Shown piece after piece: positions 46,429-56,459 of a stretch of DNA of 64,000 nucleotides. Made by a program: the position numbers and the translations under genes. Position 1 is the first letter of the stretch, and each line of letters begins with the position of its first letter. The DNA comes from CAWGYQ01 sp963817395 (GTDB lineage Bacteria; Acidobacteriota; Vicinamibacteria; Vicinamibacterales; CAVPJW01), in contig CAWFOC010000003.1 in assembly GCA_963817395.1 (NCBI GenBank), positions 248,001 through 312,000 of the forward strand, given 5' to 3'. The notes below the pieces were generated by a model. That model saw only the letters and a list, made by a program, of their open reading frames with translations. It was not told the origin of the DNA and made no database searches.

Positions 46429-48165
46429 ATGGCGTCACGCCTCGCCACCATCATCGTCGCGGTCATCGTCTCGGCGACGCTCGTCGCGGGTCTCATCGTC
46501 CGCGCCCAGCGCGACGATGAGGGCCCGGTCGACCTGATTGTCTTCAACGGGCGCGTTTTTACCGGAGACGACAGCGGGGCCTTCCAGGAGGCCATCGCCG
46601 TTCGCGGCAATCGCATTCTGAGGGTTGGCAGCAATCGTGAGATCAAGCGCCTGCGCAGGGCGCAGACGACCGTCGTGGACGCGCACGGGGGAGCGGTCGT
46701 CCCCGGCTTCAACGACTCGCACATGCATTTTCTGAGCGGCAGTCTCGGCCTGGACGAGATCAACCTGCTCGACGCGAAGACCCTCGAGGACATCCAGGCC
46801 ACGATTCGCACCTACGCGGAGGCCCACCCGGATCGCGAATGGGTCCTGGGACGAGGGTGGTTCTACGCGCCATTTCCGGGAGGACTGCCGACCCGCCAGC
46901 TACTCGATGCCCTGGTTCCCGACCGTCCGGCTTACATCACCTGTTACGACGGGCACACGGCGTGGGCCAACACGAAAGCCCTGAAGCTTGCCGGCATTAC
47001 GAGACGCACGAAGAATCCGAAGAACGGCATCATCGTCAAGGATCCGCGCACGGGCGAGCCGACCGGCGTGTTGAAGGAGTCAGCGCAGGATCTGATGAAT
47101 GCCGCGCTGCCGCAACCGACGCGCGAGGACAAGCTCCAGGGACTGCGGAACGCGATTCACTTGGCCCATCGCTACGGGCTCACCAGCATCCAGAACGCCA
47201 GCGGCAATGCCGAAGAGCTCGAGCTCTACGATGAGATTCGCCGCGCCGGCGACCTTGATCTGCGGGTCTATTCGGCGCTGTCGATCGAGCCTGGATTCAG
47301 CGTTGCCGATGCCGACGCGTTCGATGCGCTGTGGCGCCGATTCCCCGATGATCCGCTCTTGAAGACCGGGGCGGTCAAGCTGATGGCCGACGGCGTGATC
47401 GAGGCCCATACGGCCGCCATGCTCGCGCCCTACGCGAACAAAGCGACCAGCGGGAACGCGAATTACTCGGTGGCCGAGCTCAATCGGATCGTCCAGTGGA
47501 TGGACGGACGTGGCTGGCAGATCATGATCCACGCCATCGGCGACAAGGGAGTGCGCATGGCGCTCGACGCCTTCGAGCAGGCCTCGACGGCGAACGCGGC
47601 GCCGGCGCGTGGACGCCGCCATCGCATCGAGCATATCGAGACCATCGACCCTGCCGACGTCCCGCGTTTCGGGCGACTCGGCGTGATCGCGGCGCAGCAG
47701 CCGCTGCACGCAACGCCCTCACCGAATCAGATCAACGTGTGGGCGGCGAACATCGGGCCCGATCGCGCCTCACGCGCCTGGGTCTGGCGAAGCATCGCCG
47801 AGACGGGTGGCGCAATTGCCTTTGGCAGCGACTGGCCTGTCGTCACGATGGATCCGCGCCAGGGCCTGCACATGGCCGTGACACGAACCACGCCCGATGC
47901 GCTCCCCGAGGGCGGATGGCTTCCGGAACAACGGCTCACGCTTCCTGCAGCGCTCACGGCATACACGCGCGGAGCGGCTTTCGCGTCCTTCGACGAGCAG
48001 CGCAAGGGCACCTTCGCCGCGGGGATGCTGGCCGACATCGTCATCCTGTCGAGCGATGTCTTCGAAACCCCTGACCGGGCTCTCGATACCACGGTCCAAA
48101 CCACGATTTTCGATGGTCGAATCGTCTTCAGCCGAGACGCCGCGCTGACGACTGCGTCCAACTGA
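46429..48165 (+). CDS. YtcJ-like metal-dependent amidohydrolase, membrane-anchored or exported
   Basis: 578 residues. A hydrophobic N-terminal segment (residues 6-24) may be a signal or anchor. The amidohydrolase-3 fold follows: PGFNDSHMHF (metal His pair), IMIHAIGDKGVRMALDAFE (metal His), HRIEHIETIDPADV and FGSDWPV (metal Asp). A TAAAT-type -10 candidate (TAAAAT at about 46371) lies 50-60 bases upstream. Enzymes of this group hydrolyse amide or ester bonds of unknown natural substrates. Confidence 0.85.
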   Translation: MASRLATIIVAVIVSATLVAGLIVRAQRDDEGPVDLIVFNGRVFTGDDSGAFQEAIAVRGNRILRVGSNREIKRLRRAQTTVVDAHGGAVVPGFNDSHMHFLSGSLGLDEINLLDAKTLEDIQATIRTYAEAHPDREWVLGRGWFYAPFPGGLPTRQLLDALVPDRPAYITCYDGHTAWANTKALKLAGITRRTKNPKNGIIVKDPRTGEPTGVLKESAQDLMNAALPQPTREDKLQGLRNAIHLAHRYGLTSIQNASGNAEELELYDEIRRAGDLDLRVYSALSIEPGFSVADADAFDALWRRFPDDPLLKTGAVKLMADGVIEAHTAAMLAPYANKATSGNANYSVAELNRIVQWMDGRGWQIMIHAIGDKGVRMALDAFEQASTANAAPARGRRHRIEHIETIDPADVPRFGRLGVIAAQQPLHATPSPNQINVWAANIGPDRASRAWVWRSIAETGGAIAFGSDWPVVTMDPRQGLHMAVTRTTPDALPEGGWLPEQRLTLPAALTAYTRGAAFASFDEQRKGTFAAGMLADIVILSSDVFETPDRALDTTVQTTIFDGRIVFSRDAALTTASN

Positions 48166-48192
48166 GCGCACTCTCCTTCGGGCAGGATGGTC

Positions 48193-49587
48193 ATGACTGA
48201 ACTCGATCGCTACCGCGAGCGTACCCGCCGCTCGCTGGCCCTGCGCCAGCGCGGTCTCTCGTCCATGCCCCTCGGCGTCGAGAGCAATTTTCGCTTCTAC
48301 GATCCGTATCCCGTCTTCATCGACCGCGGCTCAGGCTCTCGCGTGTGGGACGCCGACGGAAACGAGTACATCGACTACGCGCTGAGCTTCGGCGCGCTGA
48401 TGACCGGACACTCGCACCCGGCGGTGGTGCGGGCCATTCAGTCGCAAGCGTCACGCGGGCTGATGTTCGGCATGCCGCACGCTCTCATGCTGGATCTGGC
48501 CGAAGAGCTGAACAGCCGCTTTCAGCTCGATCGCATTCGGTTCGCCAACTCGGGCACCGAGGCCACGATGCACGCCATCCGGGTCGCGCGCGGCGTGACG
48601 GGCCGGCGTCGTGTATTGAAGTTCGAGGGCGGCTACCACGGCGCGCACGACGCGGTGTTGGTGGCTCTGAAACCGGCGGCCGGTTCGAGCGGCGATGCCG
48701 CGAGCCCGTTGTCGGTTCCCGCGTCGAAGGGCATCCCGCAGGAGATCACGGCGCTCACCGTGGCCGCCACGTTCAACGATCTCGACTCGGTCTCGGCCGC
48801 CTTCGCGCGCTACCCGGGCGAGATTGCGGGCATCATCCTCGAGCCCGTCATGATGAACATCGGCGTGTGCATGCCTGAGCCAGGATTCCTCGAAGGGCTC
48901 AGGGACCTCTGCACGCGCGAGGGTTCGGTGCTGATCTTCGACGAGGTCAAGACCGGCTCCAAGCTGGCCGCCGGCGGTGCGTTCGAATTCTTCGGCGTCA
49001 AGCCGGATCTGGTGACGATGGCGAAGTCGTTCGGCGGAGGCGCGCCGATTGCGGCGTTCGGCGGGCGCGCCGAGGTGATGGCCTCGATCGAGCGCTTCGA
49101 GGTGTTCCACGCGGGCACCTACAACGCCGGTCCGCTGGCTGTGGCGGCCGCGCTCGCCGCCCTCAGGGAAGTGCTGACTCCGGACATCTTCCCGAAGGTC
49201 CGTCAGCTCAATCAGCGGATGATCGACGGCTACAATCGGATCATCGACGAGACGGGACTTCCCGCGCACGCCACCGGCGTCGGCGCCAACGGCTGCATCT
49301 ACTTCACGCGCGAGCGTGTGAGAAACTACCGCGACTTTCTGCGCGTGGACAAGGCGCTCTTCTGGGAATATTTCTTCGGGATGATGAACCGCGGCATCAT
49401 TCCCGGCGGGCAGTACTACGACGAGCAGTGGACGATCTCAGTGGCTCACACGCTGGCCGACGTCGACGCGCATCTCGCTGCCTTCGCCGACGTCGCCAGA
49501 AGCCGTGTCCCCCGCCGCACGGAAGAGCGGCGCACTCATCTCGAGTTGAACCGGGGCCTCGCTACGCCCCACGAACTCGCATGCTGA
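48193..49587 (+). CDS. Class-III aminotransferase, glutamate-1-semialdehyde-aminomutase-like
   Basis: 464 residues. Fold-type I PLP enzyme with PLGVESNFRFYDPYP, RFANSGTEATMHAIRVAR, KFEGGYHGAHDAV, LIFDEVKTG (Asp) and VTMAKSFGGGAPI (Schiff-base Lys). These resemble GSA aminomutase, but it sits in a catabolic region without heme genes, so a role in amino acid or amine transamination is more likely. The ATG at 48193 is chosen over 48187 because GGCAGGA would then serve as ribosome site. The stop overlaps the convergent small gene by 26 bp. Confidence 0.85.
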   Translation: MTELDRYRERTRRSLALRQRGLSSMPLGVESNFRFYDPYPVFIDRGSGSRVWDADGNEYIDYALSFGALMTGHSHPAVVRAIQSQASRGLMFGMPHALMLDLAEELNSRFQLDRIRFANSGTEATMHAIRVARGVTGRRRVLKFEGGYHGAHDAVLVALKPAAGSSGDAASPLSVPASKGIPQEITALTVAATFNDLDSVSAAFARYPGEIAGIILEPVMMNIGVCMPEPGFLEGLRDLCTREGSVLIFDEVKTGSKLAAGGAFEFFGVKPDLVTMAKSFGGGAPIAAFGGRAEVMASIERFEVFHAGTYNAGPLAVAAALAALREVLTPDIFPKVRQLNQRMIDGYNRIIDETGLPAHATGVGANGCIYFTRERVRNYRDFLRVDKALFWEYFFGMMNRGIIPGGQYYDEQWTISVAHTLADVDAHLAAFADVARSRVPRRTEERRTHLELNRGLATPHELAC

Positions 49588-49999
49588 AGGCTTCGTAAGA
49601 CCCGGGTGAGCGGCGGTTCGTCCATTCCCGGAGGGACGAAGCGACCTCTTCCACGTTCTTCAACAGCGCGTCGTCTGCGAACGCCTTGCGCATTTCGGGC
49701 ACGACGTCGCGTATGCGCTCCCACACGAACGCCAGCTCGCGGCCGCTCTGATAGAAGAGCTCCTCATTCAGGACGCCGGCGCGGACGAACGACGCCACCA
49801 TTTCCCAGTAGCTGGTCACCATGCGGTAGGAGGCGTTGGCGTCGGAGCCTGGCGGGCAAAGCGCGTCCAGCTCCTGCAGGGTCTTGACCTTGAAATGCGC
49901 GGCAAACCACTGGCGTGCCTGGCGCAGCCGGTCCTCGCGGCGCATGTCGTACAGCTTGAGAATCAGGTGTGCATCGTCATAAGTCGCCCGCTTTTCCAT
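49562..49999 (-). CDS. Small alpha-helical protein of unknown function (DUF4760-like)
   Basis: 145 residues, largely alpha-helical and charged, with no signal peptide or membrane segment. Recognisable runs are YDDAHLILKLYDMRREDRLR, YRMVTSYWEMVASFVRAGVLNEELF and FVWERIRDVVPEMRKAF. The pattern recalls DUF4760-type proteins, but I cannot confirm the family. A good AGGGAGA site precedes the ATG. It lies alone between two plus-strand aminotransferase genes. I infer no function. Confidence 0.7.
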   Translation of the reverse strand: MEKRATYDDAHLILKLYDMRREDRLRQARQWFAAHFKVKTLQELDALCPPGSDANASYRMVTSYWEMVASFVRAGVLNEELFYQSGRELAFVWERIRDVVPEMRKAFADDALLKNVEEVASSLREWTNRRSPGSYEAFSMRVRGA

Positions 50000-50137
50000 T
50001 GTGTCTCCCTCTCACGCCTTCGCCACCGAACGGGCTGCAGAACGCCCCCTCACTCATGGCGGAGGGTCCCCCGCCAACGGCGTTGGACAATAACACACGA
50101 AATGCACCCGACATTGCCGCCGGCCAGACGGCTTCGA

Positions 50138-50143
50138 TATAGT
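50138..50143 (+). promoter_or_regulatory. -10-like box, candidate leaderless promoter of the GABA-type aminotransferase
   Basis: TATAGT ends 8 bases before the ATG at 50152. The intervening bases are C-rich with no Shine-Dalgarno, so a leaderless or near-leaderless transcript is likely. Confidence 0.4.
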
Positions 50144-50151
50144 CCTCCCCG

Positions 50152-51504
50152 ATGGGCGCCATCCGACTGGTCACCGAGGTCCCAGGTCCCAGGTCGCGCG
50201 CCTGCATGGCGCGTCGGGAGGCAGCGGTCGCGCGCGGCGTTTTTCACGCGACGCCGATTTTTGCCCACGCTGCGCATGGCGCCGTCGTTGAAGACGTCGA
50301 CGGCAATCACTACCTCGATTTCGCCGGCGGGATCGGTTCGCTGAACGTCGGACACTCGGCGCAGCCCGTGATCGATGCCGTGCGGGCGCAGCTCGATCGC
50401 TTCACGCATACGGCGTTTTCGGTGGCGCCCTACGAGCTCTACGTCTCGCTGGCCGAACGCCTGGCTCGCCGGACACCGGGCACGTTCCCGAAGAAAGCGC
50501 TGTTCCTCAACAGCGGCGCCGAAGCGGTCGAGAATGCCGTCAAGATCGCGCGGTACGCGACCGGTCGGCCCACCGTGCTGTGCTTCGAGGACGCGTTCCA
50601 CGGCCGCACGCTGCTGACAATGTCGCTCACGAGCAAGGTGGATCCTTATAAGCGGGGATTCGCGCCGATGGTCGGCGAGGTCGTGCGGGTGCCCTACGCG
50701 TACTGCTACCGCTGCGCCTATAACCTGCAGTACCCGGACTGCAATGTCGCGTGCGTGGATGCCATCGAGGAGCATTTCAAGAAGTATGCGGATCCGGCCA
50801 CGGTGGCTGCCGTGATCGTGGAGCCGGTCCTGGGTGAAGGCGGCTTCGTCGTGCCGCCGCTCGAGTACTTCGGCAAGCTGGCCGCGCTTTGCCGGCGACA
50901 TGGCATTCTGATCATTGCCGACGAAGTGCAGAGCGGCATGGGCCGCACGGGCCGGTTCTTCGCCTGCGAGCACTTCGACCTGGTGCCGGACCTTCTGGTC
51001 ACGGCCAAGTCGATCGCCGCCGGCCTGCCGCTCGGGGCAGTCATCGGACGCGCCGATCTCATGGACTCGCCTGGCGTCGGCGCCCTCGGTGGCACATTCG
51101 GCGGCAACCCGCTGGCTCTGGCCGCGGCCCACGCCGTGCTCGACATCTTCGACGAGACGCCGCTTCTGCCCCGGGCCGAGGCGCTTGGCGCGCGTATCGC
51201 CCAGCGCGCGGTGTCATGGGCCTCGAGATGTGCCCTGGTCGGCGACGTGCGACGCCTGGGTGCCATGGTCGCCGTCGAGCTCGTGCGGGATCGGGCCACG
51301 CGGGAGCCGGCGAAGGAAGAGGCCGGTCGGCTGATCCGGCGGGCGTGCGAGCGAGGTGTGCTGCTCATCGGCGCCGGCACACACGGCAACGTCATCCGCG
51401 TGCTCGTGCCGCTCGTGGTGTCGGACGAAGAGCTGGACGAAGGCCTCGACGTGATCGAGGCGTGTCTCTACGAGAGCTCCGAAGAAGGGTCATCACGCCC
51501 ATGA
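50152..51504 (+). CDS. Class-III aminotransferase, 4-aminobutyrate/diamine type
   Basis: 450 residues. Seen: FLNSGAEAVENAVKIAR, FEDAFHGRTLLTMSLTSK, IIADEVQSGMGRTGRFF (Asp and Gln contacts to PLP), VTAKSIAAGLPLGAVIGR (Lys) and GGTFGGNPLALAAA. It resembles GABA, putrescine or ornithine aminotransferases. A Cys-rich loop YCYRCAYNLQYPDCNVAC is typical of one GabT branch. The aldehyde dehydrogenase gene overlaps its stop (ATGA), so the semialdehyde formed is probably oxidised directly by that enzyme. Confidence 0.88.
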   Translation: MGAIRLVTEVPGPRSRACMARREAAVARGVFHATPIFAHAAHGAVVEDVDGNHYLDFAGGIGSLNVGHSAQPVIDAVRAQLDRFTHTAFSVAPYELYVSLAERLARRTPGTFPKKALFLNSGAEAVENAVKIARYATGRPTVLCFEDAFHGRTLLTMSLTSKVDPYKRGFAPMVGEVVRVPYAYCYRCAYNLQYPDCNVACVDAIEEHFKKYADPATVAAVIVEPVLGEGGFVVPPLEYFGKLAALCRRHGILIIADEVQSGMGRTGRFFACEHFDLVPDLLVTAKSIAAGLPLGAVIGRADLMDSPGVGALGGTFGGNPLALAAAHAVLDIFDETPLLPRAEALGARIAQRAVSWASRCALVGDVRRLGAMVAVELVRDRATREPAKEEAGRLIRRACERGVLLIGAGTHGNVIRVLVPLVVSDEELDEGLDVIEACLYESSEEGSSRP

Positions 51505-52964
51505 AAACGTATTCGCACTACATCAACGGTGAGTTCGTCCGCTCTGACTCGGCCGCCACGATCGACGTGGTCGATCCGGCGACCCAGGAGGTGATCGCCC
51601 GGGTGCCAGATGGCGGCGCCTCCGACGTGGACCGTGCCGTGCAGGCCGCACGGCGCGCCTTTGACTCCGGACCATGGCGCGATACCACCGCGCAGGACCG
51701 CGGACGCCTGCTTTTTCGACTGGCTCAGCTCGTGCGCGACAATGCGGCCGACCTCGCCGAGCTCGAAACGCTCAACAGCGGCAAGCCCATCGTCGAATCA
51801 GAGTTCGACATTGCGGATGTCGCGACGTGCTTCGAGTATTACGGCGGTCTCGCCACCAAGATTCATGGCGAAGTGCTGCCGGTGCCCGACAACGCCATGA
51901 GCCTGGCGCTCAGAGAGCCGATCGGCGTGGCGGCACAGATCATCCCCTGGAATTATCCGCTGCTGATGGCTGCGTGGAAGCTGGCGCCAGCGATCTGCGC
52001 CGGCTGCACCACCGTGCTGAAGCCTGCAGAGCAGACGCCGCTCACAGTGCTCGAGCTGGCCGCACACTTCCACGATGCCGGCCTGCCGCCCGGTGTCGTC
52101 AACATCGTGACCGGACTCGGGGAGACGGCCGGCGCTCCTCTCGTTGCCCATCCGAGTGTGGACAAGGTGGCGTTCACGGGGAGCGTCGAGGTGGGCAAGA
52201 TCATCATGCGGTCGGCCGCCGACACACTCAAGAAGATCTCGCTCGAGCTGGGCGGCAAATCGCCGAACATCTTTTTCGCAGACGCTGACTTCGAGGCCGC
52301 TGTCGACGGCGCGCTCTTCGGTGTCTTCATCAACCAGGGTGAGGTCTGCTCGGCGGGCAGCCGCATCCTGGTCGAGCGCTCCATCTATTCAAAGTTCCTC
52401 GACGCCATGGTCGAGCGCGCGCAGCGCATCACGCTCGGCCCAGGCATGGCTCGCGAGACCAAGATGGGGCCGCTCGTCAGCAAGGAGCACTACGAGCGGG
52501 TCAAGCGCTATCTCGAGATTGGCCGGGGCGAGGCCAAGGTGGTGCTGGGTGGCCAGGCGGCAACCGCCGGAGCGCTGGGCCGTGGCTTCTTCGTCGAACC
52601 CACGATCTTTGCCGATGTCGACAACTCGGCTCGAATCGCCCGCGAGGAGATCTTCGGGCCGGTGGCCGCAGTCATTCCGTTCGATGGCGAGGACGAGGCG
52701 CTCGAGATCGCCAACGATACCCACTTTGGTCTCGCGGCCGCCGTCTGGACGCGCGACATCTTCCGCGCGATGCGCGCCGTCAAACGGTTGCGCGCGGGCA
52801 TCGTCTGGGTGAACCACATGCAGCCCACCTATGTCGAAGCGCCATGGGGCGGCTACAAGCAGAGCGGGTTCGGCCGCGAGCTGGGCAAGTGGGGCGTGGA
52901 CGAATATCTGAACGTCAAGCAGGTGTTCATCAACCTCAACGAGCAGCCGATCGGATGGTACTGA
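51501..52964 (+). CDS. NAD(P)-dependent aldehyde dehydrogenase (betaine/amino-aldehyde type)
   Basis: 487 residues. FTGSVEVGKIIMRSA (cofactor), LELGGKSPNIFF (catalytic Glu), INQGEVCSAGSRILVE (nucleophile Cys), EEIFGPVAAVI and PWGGYKQSGFGRE are all intact. The start HYINGEFVRS is standard. It oxidises an aldehyde, most likely succinic semialdehyde or an aminoaldehyde made by the overlapping upstream aminotransferase, to the acid. Confidence 0.92.
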   Translation: MKTYSHYINGEFVRSDSAATIDVVDPATQEVIARVPDGGASDVDRAVQAARRAFDSGPWRDTTAQDRGRLLFRLAQLVRDNAADLAELETLNSGKPIVESEFDIADVATCFEYYGGLATKIHGEVLPVPDNAMSLALREPIGVAAQIIPWNYPLLMAAWKLAPAICAGCTTVLKPAEQTPLTVLELAAHFHDAGLPPGVVNIVTGLGETAGAPLVAHPSVDKVAFTGSVEVGKIIMRSAADTLKKISLELGGKSPNIFFADADFEAAVDGALFGVFINQGEVCSAGSRILVERSIYSKFLDAMVERAQRITLGPGMARETKMGPLVSKEHYERVKRYLEIGRGEAKVVLGGQAATAGALGRGFFVEPTIFADVDNSARIAREEIFGPVAAVIPFDGEDEALEIANDTHFGLAAAVWTRDIFRAMRAVKRLRAGIVWVNHMQPTYVEAPWGGYKQSGFGRELGKWGVDEYLNVKQVFINLNEQPIGWY

Positions 52965-53086
52965 TCACTCGAGACCCTGCCGCCCGAATCGCCCGGAGTC
53001 AAGCCCTCGGATCCGGCGGGCTCGACGAATCCAGCGATCGCGCGTCCGGCCCAATCTTTCATCCTCACGCGGCCTCGCGAGTGAGC

Positions 53087-54398
53087 ATGCGCGTCGCGGC
53101 ACGTGTGCTCGCGATCTTCGTGGTGTTGACCGCGAGCGCGAGCGGTCAGCAGCCCAGCCCGCTCGCTTCACAGATCGACCGTTTCGCGAATGATTTGACC
53201 CCTCAGGTGGTGGCCTGGCGTCGTGACTTTCATCAGCATCCCGAGCTGGGGAATCGTGAGTTTCGAACATCGAAGGTCATCGCCGACACGTTGCGGAAGC
53301 TCGGCTACGAGGTCACTTCTCAGATCGCGCACACCGGCGTCGTCGGAGTCCTGCGCGGCAGCCGACCTGGACCCGTCGTCGCACTTCGCGCCGACATGGA
53401 CGGCCTGCCCGTTACGGAACAGGTCGATCTGCCGTTCAAGTCGACGGCGAAAGCGCCGTGGAACGGCCAGGAGGTGGGGGTCATGCACGCATGCGGGCAT
53501 GACAATCACATGGCCATTCTCCTCGGCGCGGCCGCCGTCTTCGCGCAGGTGAAGGATCAACTGCCCGGATCGATCAAGCTGATCTTCCAGCCAGCCGAGG
53601 AAGGCGCTCCCTCGGGCGAGACCGGCGGCGCCGAGCTGATGGTCAAGGAGGGCGTGCTCGAGAACCCGAAGGTCGATGCCGTCTTCGGGCTCCACGTCTT
53701 TCCGTTGCGCGCCGGAACCATCGAGTATCGAGCTGGTCCGCTGATGGCAAGCGCGGACACCTTCACGATCAGCATCCAGGGCAAACAGACACACGGCGCC
53801 GTGCCCTGGGGCGGCGTCGATCCGATCGTGATCGGCGCGCAGATCGTGACCTCGCTGCAGACGATCGTCAGCCGGACCGTGAACATCACCGAGGCGCCGG
53901 CCGTGGTGACGGTCGCCATGTTCCACGGCGGCAACCGAACCAACATCGTGCCAGACACAGCGGAGCTCGGCGGGAACCGTGCGGACGTTCAGCGAGGGCG
54001 TGCGCAGCGACATCGAACGGCGCATCCGGGAGATCGCCACGAGCACTGCCTCCGCGGCGGGCGGATCGGCCGCGGTCAAGTACGATCGCGGCGTTCCCGT
54101 GACGATCAATGATCCCGCGCTGACCAGTCGCATGGTGCCGACGCTCGAACGCGTGGCCGGTGCCGGCAACCTGCGGGTCGGGCCGCTGGTGGGAACGGCC
54201 GAGGATTTTTCCTATTTCCAGCAGAGAGTGCCCGGGCTCTTCTTTTTCCTCGGCGTCACGCCCGGCGACCGCGATCCGGGCACGGCCGCGCAGAACCATT
54301 CCCCGCTCTTCTTTGCCGACGAATCGGCGCTGCCAGTTGGCGTGCGGGCGCTGACGAGCCTGGCGCTCGACTACCTGTACTCCCAGGGGCGCCCGTGA
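53087..54398 (+). CDS. Secreted M20 amidohydrolase/carboxypeptidase, frameshift near 53970
   Basis: About 437 residues. A signal peptide (residues 1-22, ending ASASGQ) precedes the M20D fold: FHQHPELGNREF, VALRADMDGLPV, MHACGHDNHMAILLG (metal His/Asp), FQPAEEGAPSGETGGA (catalytic Glu) and HVFPL. The frame shifts by one base at a GGG near 53970 into GTVRTFSEGVRSDIERRI and GTAEDFSYFQ, then ends NHSPLFFADESALPVG. It removes acyl or amino acid groups from exported substrates. The stop overlaps the next GTG start. Confidence 0.85.
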
Positions 54399-55132
54399 GC
54401 GCCGTGTCGACCTCACCCGCACGACCGTCTTCGCTACGCTTCAACAAGGCAGGCCTCGCGTTCCTGCGGGCGCTGAAGCGTCACAACGACCGCGAGTGGT
54501 ACCGGGAGAACCGCGACGTGTACGACACCGAGGTTCGCGCGCCGATGATCGCGATCATCGAGCAGCTCGCCGTTGACTTCAGACTCTTCGCTCCCGAGCT
54601 CGTCGCCTCTCCTCGCGCGTCGCTGTACCGCATCTACCGCGACACACGCTTCTCTGAGGACAAGTCACCCTTCAAGACGCACGTGGCGGCGGTGTTTCCC
54701 TGGCGCGGTCTCGGAAAGCACGAAGGAGGCGGCCTGTATTTTCACGTGTCCCCGTCCGAGGTCTGGATCGGTGGCGGCATGTATGCCCCGCCGACGCCTC
54801 AGCTCGTGCGCGTGCGCGAGCACATCGCCACCAACGTCAGGCGACTCCGGAAGATTGTCGAGGCGCCCTCGTTCACGCGGGATCTGGGCGCACTCGACGG
54901 CGAGCGGCTGCAGCGCGTGCCCAGGGCGTTTCAGCCCGCGCATCCCGCAGCCGACTATCTCCGCTTGAAGCAGTACCTGGCCGGCAAGGAGTATCCGGGG
55001 GCGTTTGCCACCAGCGCCGGTTTCTATTCCGAGCTGCTGCGCATCTTTCGCCTGGTGACCCCGCTCATTCGATTTCTGAACGAGCCGCTGGTCGCGCAGC
55101 CAACCGCCGCCGGACGGGACCGGGGCATGTGA
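54395..55132 (+). CDS. DUF2461 family protein
   Basis: 245 residues from a GTG that overlaps the M20 stop (GTGA). Family features visible: FNKAGLAFLRALKRHNDREWYRENRDVY, SLYRIYRDTRFSEDKSPFKTHVAA, a GGGLYFHVSPSEVWIGGGMY core, and the C-terminal FYSELLRIFRLVTPLIRFLNEPL. DUF2461 proteins are widespread and have no established reaction. Position between a hydrolase and an aminotransferase, joined by 4-bp overlaps on both sides, suggests co-expression. Confidence 0.88.
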   Translation: MSAVSTSPARPSSLRFNKAGLAFLRALKRHNDREWYRENRDVYDTEVRAPMIAIIEQLAVDFRLFAPELVASPRASLYRIYRDTRFSEDKSPFKTHVAAVFPWRGLGKHEGGGLYFHVSPSEVWIGGGMYAPPTPQLVRVREHIATNVRRLRKIVEAPSFTRDLGALDGERLQRVPRAFQPAHPAADYLRLKQYLAGKEYPGAFATSAGFYSELLRIFRLVTPLIRFLNEPLVAQPTAAGRDRGM

Positions 55133-56446
55133 GCGACCGCTTCGAAACCTACCGCGCGCTGACTCCCGCTTCCCGTGCGCTGGCCACCCGCGCGGGACGG
55201 CGGCTTCCCGGCGGGGTCAGCTCGAACGTCAAGTTCTTCCCTCCGTATCCCCTCTTCATGTCGCGCGCGCACGGCTCGCGCATCGTCGACGTGGACGGCC
55301 GCGAGTACATCGACTACTGCATGGCGTTCGGACCGCTCATCGCCGGCCACGGCCATCCACGCATCGAGCACGCGATTCGCGCGGAAATGGAACGCGCGGG
55401 AACGGTGATTCTAGGCGCGCCTTCCGAGCTCGAAATCGCCTACGCCGAGCGGCTCGCCTCGGTGCTGCCGTCGGCCGACATGGTGCGCTTCACGAACTCC
55501 GGGACGGAAGCCACCCTGCACGCCCTGCGGATCGCGCGAGGCGCCACCAAACGGCGACGGATCGTCAAGTTCGAAGGCCACTACCACGGCGCGCATGACG
55601 CGGTGCTGATGAACCTCGACAGTCCGGGCGCCGCAGTCGCGTCGTCGGACGGTGATTCCCCATCCCGAAGACACGGTGGTGCTGCCCTTCAACGATGGCG
55701 ACGCGTTTGAGCGGGCGCTCGACGTCGAGCCTGACATCGCAGCCGTCATCCTCGAACCCATCGCCCGGGGCGCCATCGCCGCCGACCCGGCGTTTCTCGC
55801 CCTGGTCCGCGAGCGCACGGCTCGCCTCGATATCGTGTTGATTTTCGACGAGGTCGTCTCGTGGCCGCGCGTCGGATTGTCGGGCGCTCAAGGCATCTAC
55901 GGCGTCACGCCGGATTTGACGGCGCTCGGCAAGGCAATCGGCGGCGGGTTGCCGATGGGCGCAGTGGTGGGCAAGCGCGGGTTGATGGAGCTCGTGGCAC
56001 CGCACGCCGCGAGAAGCGCCTCACCACCGTTCAGCACCGAGGCCTATGTTTTTCACGGCGGCACCTACAACGGAACGCCCGCGGCTCTGGCGGCGGGGCT
56101 GGCGCTCCTCGATCTCCTGCAGGACGATGGGACACTGACGCGCCTGATTGAACGGGGCGACACGTGTCGCGCCCGGCTTCGCGAGCTCTTCGCCCGGCGC
56201 GGGTTGACCGCACAAGTCATCGGTGTCGGAGCCGCCTTCGATTTCTACTTCACCGAACGCGCGATTCGATCGTCCCGCGAGATCTGGGCTTCGGATCTGG
56301 AAACGCGCCGACACCTCGACTACCTGCTGCTGGAGGCGGGAATCTACAATTCGCCGCTGCACCGGTTCCATCTCTCGCTGGCGCACTCGGATGACGACCT
56401 CGACCGCACGTTCGAGGCCATCGATCTGGCGATCGGCGCGCTCTGA
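55129..56446 (+). CDS. Class-III aminotransferase, GSA-aminomutase-like, frameshift near 55645
   Basis: About 438 residues across one shift. The first part has PGGVSSNVKFFPPYPLF, RFTNSGTEATLHALRIAR and KFEGHYHGAHDAVLMN; the second has IPHPEDTVVLPFND, LIFDEVVSWPRVG and TALGKAIGGGLPMGAV (Schiff-base Lys). It is related to the 48193-49587 enzyme but clearly diverged. It starts at a GTG inside the DUF2461 stop. No heme biosynthesis genes are nearby, so I favour an amino acid or amine transaminase over true glutamate-1-semialdehyde aminomutase. Confidence 0.8.
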
Positions 56447-56459
56447 ACCTCTCAGCCGG

